The translations under genes were made by a program, and so were the position numbers. A stretch of 64,000 nucleotides of DNA from the NCBI GenBank assembly GCA_020632575.1, contig JACKFH010000011.1:62001-126000 (forward strand), given 5' to 3'. Below are positions 8,675 to 16,879 of the stretch, in pieces; the stretch's first letter is position 1, and each line of letters starts with the position of its first letter. The notes under the pieces were generated by a model, which worked only from the letters and a program-made list of their open reading frames with translations, was not told where the DNA came from and ran no database searches. The DNA is from Candidatus Omnitrophota bacterium (GTDB lineage Bacteria > Hinthialibacterota > Hinthialibacteria > OLB16).

Positions 8675-10459
8675 ATGATTATACGATCAAGTCATCTTTT
8701 GGTAGCGATTATTTGTAGTCTTGCTCTTCTCGCCAGTCCGGCGAGTTGGGGGCAGTCCTCTCCGCCAGCGGCCCCGCCCCAACCGGGATTGCCGACCGGA
8801 GTGACCGCCCTGACCGGTAATGTCGATGTCGCCCCCGGCATTCAAGGCAGCGGCGGCGGTGGAACCCGCGACGTGGGCTGGGATTCCATTGGGATAGTGG
8901 GAGGACGAGCGGAGTTCATTTATTTCGCGTTCCTCGACGGCGCGGATTCCCCTTGGTGCACACCGCGGCGCAAGGTGGTGACCCATGATGGTTTCGGCAA
9001 TGGAGTTATCGCCCATAACCAGGATGGTTATCTCTCCGATCAGGGACATGAGTGGATGAATGACTGGGTGACGACCGCGCTCGGAATCGACCCGGGATTC
9101 AGTCCTGGCACCTTTTTCGGCGGCCTCCAGGGTGACGACAACACCGGCGACTATATCTTCACCACGATCGCCGGAGATCTCGACACGGTGGGCTCCCTTT
9201 CCGGGAATAGTTGGAAGAGCTATGTGGAAAACGTCCTGAACGGCGGCGGATCGGACACTCTTAACGGGGCCGCTTATTATGCAAATCAGACCGATGACGT
9301 GAGCGTTTTCCAACGCTTAGACCGTAACGGCGCACTGGTGACCCCACTGACCGCCGGTCGAAATATCCCCCCAGGCAATATCAATGGCGGGACCACGCTC
9401 GAAACGGGGAACCTATGGTCCAATGTCACCGCGGATATCCGAATCGGTGGTTGCGCAATCCTTTCGAACGGGAATAATTTCTACAACATGGGCGATCGAA
9501 CCAACCTCGGCACCCAGACTTTTCATCAGACGGGAACAGGCGCCACCGCTTATTTCACGATCAGCGACGCCGCGGGAGCCTATATCACCACAACAACCGG
9601 TTCGCACCCGCCGACAAATCCGGCCAATCCGGATGGTCCGGTGGTTTCGGCCGGAAATGGTTACGTGGTGAATGGCTCATTGAACATGACGGTGCTGCTG
9701 AACGATGGAACCATCATCTATAGCGTGGACACCAACGCGGTGTTCGACGGTTCGGACGCCTCGCTCTTCCCGCAAGCGGGAGACGGCAGCTGGACCTGCG
9801 ATGACGACGAAACCGTGCCGGAAGCCGGCCCGGACATCATCTATATTCCAGGCAACTACATGACCGCGGGCGGAGATGTGAGAGTGGCCATCGCGCGCTA
9901 CCAAGTGGATGTGGGCGCTCAAACGGTGACCCCTCTTCCGATCCTGACTCCGATGGACGACTTGGATCCACAACCAATCGGGGCCGCGAAGAATGGTCAC
10001 ACGACGAGTGTCGACACCAACGAAGACGGCGATCTGGCGGTTGTTTACCGGAACCCGGACGACAACACCGCCCTCGTGCGCGTTTACAATGCGGACGGGA
10101 CCCCGCGCACTCCGAGTTTTTACGCGTCGACTCAGGGTGCGGATGACAATCTGTCCGAGTTGTATTCAACATTCGATCCTGTCACCCAGACCTTCACGAT
10201 TCTCAACTTGGGCGGAGCAAGCGAGATTCCATTCGCGGGCACGACTTTCGGCGGGAACGACGGGAAGGCCGCCCATTCCATGATTGGGTTCACGGGAAGC
10301 CAAGTGGGCGTGATGTGGTTGACCTCCAGCGGAGTCCCCTCGGCGAACACGACCAGTGTTCTCTGCAATGGGCAACCGAAAACACTCCCGGTCGTTCACG
10401 CGGCGCGAATCTTCAATGTGCCGGGCGAGAGCGCGGTTTCAGATTGGGATCTGTATTAA
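8675..10459 (+). CDS. Large secreted protein of unknown function
   Basis: 594 residues with a signal peptide (hydrophobic LLVAIICSLALLASPA, cleavage near SWGQ), then a Gly/Pro/Asn/Asp/Thr-rich mature protein typical of an extracellular beta-structure. Repeated stretches of the type GNGYVVNGS and VAIARYQVDVGAQTV suggest a beta-propeller or stacked beta-sheets, but I recognise no named domain and no catalytic motif. There is no PEP-CTERM or LPXTG sorting tail. It is monocistronic, with a strong Shine-Dalgarno and a strong intrinsic terminator just after it, which fits a highly expressed surface or matrix protein. Function is not assigned. Confidence 0.72.
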   Translation: MIIRSSHLLVAIICSLALLASPASWGQSSPPAAPPQPGLPTGVTALTGNVDVAPGIQGSGGGGTRDVGWDSIGIVGGRAEFIYFAFLDGADSPWCTPRRKVVTHDGFGNGVIAHNQDGYLSDQGHEWMNDWVTTALGIDPGFSPGTFFGGLQGDDNTGDYIFTTIAGDLDTVGSLSGNSWKSYVENVLNGGGSDTLNGAAYYANQTDDVSVFQRLDRNGALVTPLTAGRNIPPGNINGGTTLETGNLWSNVTADIRIGGCAILSNGNNFYNMGDRTNLGTQTFHQTGTGATAYFTISDAAGAYITTTTGSHPPTNPANPDGPVVSAGNGYVVNGSLNMTVLLNDGTIIYSVDTNAVFDGSDASLFPQAGDGSWTCDDDETVPEAGPDIIYIPGNYMTAGGDVRVAIARYQVDVGAQTVTPLPILTPMDDLDPQPIGAAKNGHTTSVDTNEDGDLAVVYRNPDDNTALVRVYNADGTPRTPSFYASTQGADDNLSELYSTFDPVTQTFTILNLGGASEIPFAGTTFGGNDGKAAHSMIGFTGSQVGVMWLTSSGVPSANTTSVLCNGQPKTLPVVHAARIFNVPGESAVSDWDLY

Positions 10460-10498
10460 GGGAAGTCAGATTAGTTAACGACTGATAACATCCGATGA

Positions 10499-10544
10499 CC
10501 CCGGGTTGCGCAGGTGAAGTCGCGGCCCGGGGTTTTTGTTTTTT
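10499..10544 (+). terminator. Intrinsic terminator of the secreted-protein gene
   Basis: CCCCGGG (10499-10505) pairs with CCCGGGG (10526-10532). It is followed at once by TTTTTG and TTTTTT. This is a strong Rho-independent terminator about 40 bases after the stop codon. Confidence 0.85.
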
Positions 10545-10572
10545 GCGTGCGGGATAGGGGGTTGGGACTTAT

Positions 10573-10914
10573 TCAGCGCCGCCAGGTCTGCCGCTGACCC
10601 TCATCGTCGTTCGCCCCCCGCTATTGTCATTTCGACCGTGCGCCAGGCGGCCGCAGATTAGTAAAAGGAAACCGAATGCGTCATACCCGCGGAGGCGAGT
10701 ATCCAGGGCCGGGGCCTACCCTCTGGATTCCTGCCTTCGCAGGAATGACACGAATCAGACTTTCCGGCAATTTAAAATCGTTTCCTTAGGACCGGCAGGG
10801 AGAAATCCGATAGACCGCGAGACGATCGTTCTATTCGAAACGTGAATAAGCGATGCAGCGCGCCACGCTCTAAAGAGACGAGGCTACACATATCGAAGTC
10901 TGTTGAAACAGACT
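10573..10914. repeat. Repeat R, copy 1 (342 bp)
   Basis: First of three nearly identical copies of a non-coding element beginning TCAGCGCCGCCAGG and ending GTTGAAACAGACT. It contains an imperfect inverted repeat of two 27-base arms (10680-10749) of the REP-like CCCGCGGAGGCGGG/CCTGCCTTCGCAGG type. Near its end is a short palindrome with core GTTGAAAC. A 73-codon open frame across it (YPRRRVSRAG-type peptide) is the well-known spurious translation of such repeats. Confidence 0.9.
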
Positions 10915-10935
10915 TCGTTACCCCGGCAATCAATC

Positions 10936-11909
10936 CTATTCAGTGTTAGGCACAAGGAAAACGTACCCTTCATAGCTACCATCTCTTCTTTCCGCTTCCG
11001 CCAAAATCACGCCCTCATCGTTGATGTCAATGACTTTCTGAATTTTCCATATCAGAGTTCGTCAACAGATCCCGCAACCTTCTCCCAATCTTCTCCGGCC
11101 ATAACTTCATCGAGAGTGTGAAATCCTTTGCCGTCAAAAAGAAAGGATATTGTCGGGCCGTAGTTGTTTGTTATTTTCCGGTAAAGCGACCAATACTCCG
11201 CCGACCCCACTGTCTCACCGCGGTCATTGATTCCGTTGAAATATCACGAGCATGTCGCCAGCAAAATGGGTTTCCATAAACGCGAAGGCCTGAGTCCCCG
11301 CAATCGAAGATTGCCGGAAGAAAGAAACTGAATCCTCTCACCGTGCCCAATACGAGGCGACTGTTCGTTCAATTGAAGAGGTCGGAACCTCTTTCCTCGG
11401 TGCGTTGGGGTCGCCTCGAAGAGTCGCTCGCCGGTTGAACTGAGGATTAAGAAGCCACCATTGAGGTCAGATGCCAAGAACTCTTCGCGGTCATTGAATG
11501 CTTTTATGTTGAAACCTTCTGGAACTGGAAACCTCAAATTCCTTGTCGATCCATCAGGTTCGCCAACGTACCAATGGCTTGGCAGAGGTTCTCCCTCTCG
11601 TTTCTTACCGAAAAGCAGTTGATTCTTATTGTTGAGATCGATCGCCCTGTCCTGGGTCTTGAACTTCACGGTTGTTCCATCCTGAAAGCGGAGATTGGAG
11701 AAGTACTCATAGTCTGGGGGTCCGCTACGGTCTGATGAAGTGACCAGAGTTCTGTGGTTATTAAAGATCGACACTGCGTACGTCAATTTGTCATCAATTA
11801 TTACCACAGAGTACTTCGATTGGCTGGGGGGATTGCGACTGATAAAGAGGGACAGGAATAGAACGCTGATGAGAATCAGAAGAACTAGAAAATATTTCTT
11901 GATCTTCAT
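10936..11909 (-). pseudogene. Broken copy 1 of the anchored HAF-like gene
   Basis: The first ~180 codons match the intact copy at 12376-13347, beginning with an identical 35-residue membrane-anchor region. An extra base near 11354-11374 shifts the frame and leads to a stop at 11244. A one-base loss near 11232-11255 then restores the original frame, and the remaining C-terminal codons (GINDRGE... DINDEGVILAEAE) are preserved down to 10936. The result is a 221-codon truncated open frame plus an untranslated tail. The fact that the tail is still recognisable suggests recent inactivation. Two assembly errors at compensating positions are possible but less likely. Confidence 0.8.
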
Positions 11910-12011
11910 CGGAGGAGGCTCAACCTCGAGTTCTGAACTCCAGCAGACTAATGTGGATCTCAGTGAACGGTATGGACATTATACCATCAACTCTGGTGAG
12001 ATGTATTCACC

Positions 12012-12354
12012 TCAGCGCCGCCAGGCTCTGCCGCTGACCCTCATCGTCGTTCGCCCCCCGCTATTGTCATTTCGACCGTGCGCCAGGCGGCCGCAGATTA
12101 GTAAAAGGAAACCGAATGCGTCATACCCGCGGAGGCGGGTATCCAGGGCCGGGGCCTACCCTCTGGATTCCTGCCTTCGCAGGAATGACACGAATCAGAC
12201 TTTCCGGCAATTTAAAATCGTTTCCTTAGGACCGGCAGGGAGAAATCCGATAGACCGTGAGACGATCGTTCTATTCGAAACGTGAATGAGCGATGTAGCC
12301 CGCCACGCTCTAAAGAGACGAGGCTACACACATCGAAGTCTGTTGAAACAGACT
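12012..12354. repeat. Repeat R, copy 2 (343 bp)
   Basis: Second copy of R, 1439 bases after the first and differing from it at only a few positions, including one extra C near its start. It contains the same inverted repeat (12120-12189) and terminal GTTGAAAC palindrome. It separates the broken and intact HAF-like genes. Confidence 0.9.
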
Positions 12355-12375
12355 TCGTTACCCCGGCAATCAATC

Positions 12376-13347
12376 CTATTCAGTGTTAGGCACAAGGAAA
12401 ACGTACCCTTCATAGCTCCCATCTTTTTTTTCCGCTTCCGCCAAAATCACGCCCTCATCGTTGATGTCCAATGCCCTGTGAATCACCCATTCAGAGTTTT
12501 CAATAGACCCGTACCATTTGCTCCATCCCTCTCCGACCATAACTTCGTCTAGGCTGAAAAATCCTTTGCCGTCAAAAAGGAAGGGTATTACCGGCCTGTG
12601 GTTATGCGTTAATACCTGGTAGGTCGACCAATACTCCGCCGACCCCACCATCTCGCCGCGGTCATTGATTCCATTAGAAAACATCATGGCATGTCGCCAG
12701 CAAAATGGGTTACCATAAACGCGAAAGTCTGAGTCCCCGCAATCGAAGATTGCCGGAAGAAAGAAGGTGAATCCAATCACCTTGCCCAGCACGAGACGAC
12801 TGTTTGTCAATTGAAGAGGTCGGAAGCTCTTTCCTCGGTGCGTTGGGGTCGCCTCGAAGAGTCGCTCGCCAGTTGAACTGAAGATCACGAAACCACCGTT
12901 GAGGTCGGAGGCCAAGAACTCTTCGCGGTCATTGAAAGCTTTGATACTGATGTCTTTAGGAACTGGAAACCTTAATTCCCTTGTCGATCCATCAGGTTCG
13001 CCCACGTACCAATGGCTCGGTAGGCGCTCTCCTTCTCGCTTCTTAGCGAAAAGGAGTTGATCCTTATTGTTGAGATCGATCGCCCGATCCTGGGTGTTGA
13101 ATTTCACGGTGGTTCCGTCCTGGAAACGAAGAACTGGAAAATACCTGTCTTCCTCAGTTCTGACACGGTAAGTCGCGGTGATCAGAGTTCGGCGATTGTT
13201 GAAGATTGGCGCCGCATATTTCAATTCATCGTTGATCGGCGCCACAGAGTACTTCGATTGGCTGGGGGGATTGCGACTGATAAAGAGGGACAGGAATAGA
13301 ACGCTGATGAGAATAAGAAGAACTAGAAAATATTTCTTGATCTTCAT
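12376..13347 (-). CDS. Membrane-anchored HAF-repeat-like protein (intact copy 2)
   Basis: 323 residues. After MKIKKYF comes a strong hydrophobic segment (about residues 7-23), best read as a signal anchor facing the periplasm. The body contains the motif NGINDRGEMVGSA and later ALDINDEGVILAEAE followed by GYVFLVP. This is the spacing of HAF-type extracellular repeats (xINdxGxxVG...), a beta-propeller-like family with no known enzymatic role. The stop codon lies 21 bases from the end of repeat R copy 2. The upstream ~100 bases and the anchor are nearly identical in both gene copies, whereas the remaining protein differs at many positions. Its role is unknown. Confidence 0.7.
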   Translation of the reverse strand: MKIKKYFLVLLILISVLFLSLFISRNPPSQSKYSVAPINDELKYAAPIFNNRRTLITATYRVRTEEDRYFPVLRFQDGTTVKFNTQDRAIDLNNKDQLLFAKKREGERLPSHWYVGEPDGSTRELRFPVPKDISIKAFNDREEFLASDLNGGFVIFSSTGERLFEATPTHRGKSFRPLQLTNSRLVLGKVIGFTFFLPAIFDCGDSDFRVYGNPFCWRHAMMFSNGINDRGEMVGSAEYWSTYQVLTHNHRPVIPFLFDGKGFFSLDEVMVGEGWSKWYGSIENSEWVIHRALDINDEGVILAEAEKKDGSYEGYVFLVPNTE

Positions 13348-13449
13348 CGGAGGAGGCTCAACCTCGAGTTCTGAACTCCAGCAGACTAATGTGGATCTCA
13401 GTGAACGGTATGGACATTATACCATCAACTCTGGTGAGATGTATTCACC

Positions 13450-13791
13450 TCAGCGCCGCCAGGTCTGCCGCTGACCCTCATCGTCGTTCGCCCCCCGCTA
13501 TTGTCATTTCGACCGTGCGCCAGGCGGCCGCAGATGAGTAAAAGGAAACCGAATGCGTCATACCCGCGGAGGCGGGTATCCAGGGCCGGGGCCTACCCTC
13601 TGGATTCCTGCCTTCGCAGGAATGACACGAATCAGACTTTCCGGCAATTTAAAATCGTTTCCTTAGGACCGGCAGGGAGAAATCCGATAGACCGTGAGAC
13701 GATCGTTCTATTCGGGACGTGAATAAGCGATGCAGCCCGCCACGCTCTAAAGAGACGAGGCTACACACATCGAAGTCTGTTGAAACAGACT
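13450..13791. repeat. Repeat R, copy 3 (342 bp), end of the array
   Basis: Third copy of R with the same inverted repeat (13557-13626). Identity to the other copies stops exactly at GAAACAGACT (13791), after which the sequence is unrelated. No HAF-like gene follows. The array is therefore R-gene-R-gene-R with a unit of about 1439 bases. Confidence 0.9.
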
Positions 13792-13821
13792 GGCCGATGA
13801 AGCAAGCGGGTTAACGATTAT

Positions 13822-14334
13822 CTATAACTGGTCATCCTCGTCATCCCCCCAATAAAAAACGTCAACCTTCAAGATCAAATTGCGCTCCGCGATGAGTTTT
13901 AGCACCTTGGGGGTCAGATGAGAGTTCGCGATTGAAGTTCAGAATCGTCCCACCAACGGTCAGATACACTCGAGTCGTACTTCTCCGCCAGCATTGCCCA
14001 GACTTTGAGATCTTTGGTGCAATTTTGAGAAGAACAACTCCTCGATCTTTGATTCGGGTGAAAGGAATCATCTTTGGGTCTCCAGTGTCCAAATTTCACA
14101 CCCGAACTTCAATCTTCTTGTTCTTTTTGAATTACCAACTGAATGGGACTCGCCAGCGTTCCAGGCCTTCGTTGGTTCAACCCCCAAGACTTCTGTTATC
14201 TCTTGTCGGTCAAGGTCGGGGGAGCGAAACCAAATAGACACATCAGTTGAGTCGAATTGTCCGCCGAGAGTGCACAGGAATTCTAAATCGCCGACTGGCT
14301 TTTCTGGGGCTTCCTCGTCGGGGTCGTCGATCAT
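13822..14334 (-). pseudogene. Decayed DUF4279-family gene
   Basis: Starting at the ATG at 14334, five bases after the pheS stop, the frame encodes DVSIWFRSPDLDRQEITEVL and GVEPTKAWNAGE, the hallmark N-terminal half of DUF4279 proteins, then stops at 14068. The rest of the family pattern continues in pieces in different frames: SPESKIEEL, then LLKIAPK, then VWAMLAEKYDSS, then TVGGTILNFNREL, and finally LTPKVLKLIAERN with a tail rich in Asp ending at 13822. At least four frame changes plus a stop make this a clear pseudogene. It sits where pheT would be expected. Confidence 0.75.
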
Positions 14335-14339
14335 TCCGC

Positions 14340-15386
14340 CTACCGCCGCCAGCTCTGCCTCTGCCCCTCGAACTGCCGGAGCACGCGCACATCGTTCTCG
14401 TAGAACATGCGGATGTCCTTGATGCCGTAGCGGACCATGGCGAGGCGTTCGACTCCGACTCCGAAGGCGAAGCCGGACCATTCCTCGGGATCGATCTGGC
14501 AGGCCAGGAGGACATTGGGGTCGACCAAGCCGGCGCCGAGCATCTCGAGCCACTTCCCTTCCCCATCCTTGCCCTCGAACCAGACATCGACCTCGGCGCT
14601 CGGTTCGGTGAAGGGGAAGAAGCTGGGGCGCATGCGGATCTCGGTCTTGGGGCCAAAAAGTTCGCGGAGGAAAGTTTCGAGGGTCCACTTGAGGTGGGCC
14701 ATCGAGATGTCTTTGGCCACGACGAGTCCCTCGACCTGGTGGAAGAGGGGGAGGTGGGTGGCGTCCTGGGTGTCGCAGCGGTAGCAACGGCCCGGAGTGA
14801 TCATTTTGAATGGAGGCTTTTGGTGCTCCATGTAATGGATCTGAGCATTCGAGGTGTGAGACCGGAGAAGGAGACCCTCACCCACGAAAAAAGTGTCCTG
14901 CATATCTCTGGCGGGGTGATCGGCGGGGAAGTTGAGAGCCTCGAAGTTATAGTAATCGGTTTCGATCTCGCGATGGGCGTAAATATCATACCCCATACGG
15001 GCGAAGATGGTGGAGATCTCGTCGATCAGGATGCTGACCGGGTGTGGGGTTCCAGGACGGTCCTCCCGCCCGGGGAGAGAGATATCGATCTGCTCTTTTT
15101 TAAGCCGCTCCTCAAGAGCGCTACTCTCTAAGGCGTCCCGTTTCGACTCGAGGGCGCTCTCGACTTCGTCGTGGAGTTGGTTGACCTGGGCGCCGACTTT
15201 GGGGCGCTCCTCGGGTGTGAGCGAACCAAGCCCTTTCTGAAGAGACTTGATGGCTCCCTTTTTCCCGAGATAACGAACACGCACTTCCTCCAGGGCGCGG
15301 AGATCCCCCGCCCCCTGTAGAGCGGAAAAGACCTCCTTGCGGAGGTCTTCCAGGTTCTCGATCAGCGATGAATTCCCTGTCGGCAT
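14340..15386 (-). CDS. pheS: Phenylalanine-tRNA ligase alpha subunit
   Basis: 348 residues, the usual PheS length. An N-terminal coiled coil (residues 1-85) is followed by the class II catalytic core: HPARDMQDTFFV (motif 1/2 area), the phenylalanine-pocket FHQVEGLVV and motif 3 GVGVERLAMVRYGI. The ATG at 15386 is 22 bases after rplT; a longer open frame reaching back into rplT is not used. PheS works only as an alpha2beta2 enzyme with PheT, yet pheT does not follow here; a DUF4279 pseudogene and the R array do. PheT must be encoded elsewhere. Confidence 0.96.
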   Translation of the reverse strand: MPTGNSSLIENLEDLRKEVFSALQGAGDLRALEEVRVRYLGKKGAIKSLQKGLGSLTPEERPKVGAQVNQLHDEVESALESKRDALESSALEERLKKEQIDISLPGREDRPGTPHPVSILIDEISTIFARMGYDIYAHREIETDYYNFEALNFPADHPARDMQDTFFVGEGLLLRSHTSNAQIHYMEHQKPPFKMITPGRCYRCDTQDATHLPLFHQVEGLVVAKDISMAHLKWTLETFLRELFGPKTEIRMRPSFFPFTEPSAEVDVWFEGKDGEGKWLEMLGAGLVDPNVLLACQIDPEEWSGFAFGVGVERLAMVRYGIKDIRMFYENDVRVLRQFEGQRQSWRR

Positions 15387-15408
15387 CGTGTTCGCTTCGT
15401 TTCGCTCC

Positions 15409-15768
15409 TTAGGCGGCCAGCGCGGCTTTGGCTTGCTCGGCGATCTTCGAGAACGCGGCCTCGTCGGCGATGGCCAGATCGGCCAGGGCCTTGCGGTCGA
15501 GTTCGATCCCCGCCTTGTTGAGACCATTGATGAGCTGGCTGTAGCTCATGTCGTTGATCCGAGCGGCGGCGCCGATACGCTGAATCCACAGCGCACGGAA
15601 CTCGCGTTTGCGGCGGCGGCGATCCCGATAGGCGTAGGTGAGGGCCTTCCAGACGGCGCCATGCGCGGGACGGTAAAGGTTCTTGCGTCCTCCGCGAAAT
15701 CCTTTCGCCAACTTCAGGACTTTTTTCCGCCTCTTACGGGAGGCGGGATTGTTGGTTGCTCTCGGCAT
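15409..15768 (-). CDS. rplT: 50S ribosomal protein L20
   Basis: 119 residues, matching L20 throughout: the basic N-terminus MPRATNNPASRKRRKKVLKLAKGF, GGRKNLYRPA, RDRRRRKREFRALWIQRI and SYSQLINGLNKAGIELDRK. It binds 23S rRNA early in 50S assembly. It lies 46 bases after rpmI and 22 before pheS in the classic infC-rpmI-rplT order, where L20 often controls its own operon. Confidence 0.98.
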   Translation of the reverse strand: MPRATNNPASRKRRKKVLKLAKGFRGGRKNLYRPAHGAVWKALTYAYRDRRRRKREFRALWIQRIGAAARINDMSYSQLINGLNKAGIELDRKALADLAIADEAAFSKIAEQAKAALAA

Positions 15769-15814
15769 TTTGAAAAAACCTTCCTTCAGTTAATCGTATC
15801 GTTCGGGGTTGGCG

Positions 15815-16009
15815 TCAGAGGGCCAACATTCTCTTGACACGGCTCTCATCGGCCTTGCTGATCAAGGTGGCCTGACGCAGACCGCGTTTGCGTTTGGTCG
15901 ACTTCTTGGTCAGGATGTGGCTCGCAAAGGCTTTATGCCTTTTGATTTTCCCTGACTTCGTCAGTTTCAGTCTCTTGGCCGCGCCGCGGCGGGTCTTCAT
16001 TTTCGGCAT
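15815..16009 (-). CDS. rpmI: 50S ribosomal protein L35
   Basis: 64 residues beginning MPKMKTRRGAAKRLKLTKSG with the typical KRHKAFASHILTKKSTKRKR core and a C-terminal RVKRMLAL. The ATG at 16009 gives the standard L35 length; an in-frame codon 48 bases upstream would add unrelated residues. It lies between infC and rplT. Confidence 0.97.
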   Translation of the reverse strand: MPKMKTRRGAAKRLKLTKSGKIKRHKAFASHILTKKSTKRKRGLRQATLISKADESRVKRMLAL

Positions 16010-16091
16010 TGCAATATCTCCTAATGGGTCCTCAAATACTGAAAGGCGACACACCACCGTTGACGGTGGATTACGATCGCCTTTTGATTTC

Positions 16092-16769
16092 CTAATCCTC
16101 GACCTCAGATTCGACCTCAGATTCGACCTCAGATTCGACCTCAGATTCGACCTCAGATTCGACCTCAGATTCGACCTCAGCCTCTTCCTCTTGCTCCATC
16201 CGTTGGCGTTCTTTCTCCAGGCGCGCCTTTTCCGCCTTCACTCCGGCCGGGTCGGGCGAGAGGACCATGATCAGGTTGCGTCCCTCGGCGGAGGGTTTCG
16301 AATCGACCTTGATCAGATCCTTCAATTCCTCTTGGACTTTTTCGAGAAGCTCATAACCGAATTCGGTGTGGCTCCTCTCGCGCCCGCGAAACATGACCAC
16401 GAACTTCACCTTGTCACCCGCCAAGATAAATTTCTTGGCGTGACGGAGTTTGAAATCGTAATCGTGACCGCTAATCCGAGGCCGCAGTTTGACCTCTTTT
16501 AAGTCGGTCGTATGCTGTTTCTTTTTGGCTTCCTTCTGCTTCTTGGCCTGTTCATATTTGTAGTTGCCGTAGTCCATGACACGGCAAACATACGGCCTCG
16601 AAGCGGAAGACACCTCGACTAGATCGAGACCGGCCTCCTCGGCGCGCTTGAGCGCGTCTTGAATGGAAACCACTCCGACATGGTCGCCGCCTTCATCGAT
16701 TAAGCGGACTTCTTTTTCACGGATCGCGTGGTTAATCCGGTCTTTCGGTTGCGGCACGCGACCGCTCAC
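16092..16769 (-). CDS. infC: Translation initiation factor IF-3 with an acidic repeat tail
   Basis: 225 residues. The N-domain (INHAIREKEVRLIDE), linker, and C-domain (LRPRISGHDYDFKLRHAKKFI, GDKVKFVVMFRGRE) are all standard IF-3. After the normal end, a tail encodes six EVES units plus EVED from a 12-base tandem repeat. IF-3 binds the 30S subunit and checks the start codon. The start is uncertain: the GTG at 16769 is the first plausible initiator, but the nearest good Shine-Dalgarno (AAGGAG) lies about 20 bases before it. Non-AUG starts are normal for infC because IF-3 represses its own translation. Confidence 0.95.
   Translation of the reverse strand: MSGRVPQPKDRINHAIREKEVRLIDEGGDHVGVVSIQDALKRAEEAGLDLVEVSSASRPYVCRVMDYGNYKYEQAKKQKEAKKKQHTTDLKEVKLRPRISGHDYDFKLRHAKKFILAGDKVKFVVMFRGRERSHTEFGYELLEKVQEELKDLIKVDSKPSAEGRNLIMVLSPDPAGVKAEKARLEKERQRMEQEEEAEVESEVESEVESEVESEVESEVESEVED
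16093..16185. repeat. 12-base tandem repeat inside the 3' end of infC
   Basis: Consecutive near-perfect copies of the 12-mer GACCTCAGATTC on the plus strand, encoding (EVES)n on the minus strand. The unit is a multiple of three, so gain or loss of units keeps the frame. Confidence 0.92.
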
Positions 16770-16879
16770 AACTCTTGAACGTCTCAGAGCTCCTTAAAAC
16801 CCCCGTCGTTTAGATTTTGACACCCGTATATTCTCAGAAAAAATCCGAGTTTTTAAGCCATTTCGGGAAATCGCTTCGA

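Noticed and set aside
10624..10845. 73-codon open frame containing YPRRRVSRAG and CLRRNDT (also at 12064-12285 and 13501-13722)
   Set aside because: It is the translation of the REP-like inverted repeat in R; the same peptide is a known false annotation.
11740..12285. 181-codon plus-strand open frame
   Set aside because: Antisense to the broken HAF-like gene and running through repeat R.
10573..13791. CRISPR or integron interpretation of the repeat array
   Set aside because: Repeat length (342 bp), gene-sized intervening units, absence of cas or integrase genes and lack of attC-like sites exclude both.
16770..16879. L20/infC leader regulatory RNA
   Set aside because: Only 110 bases, with no convincing conserved stem set; not enough to call a known leader.
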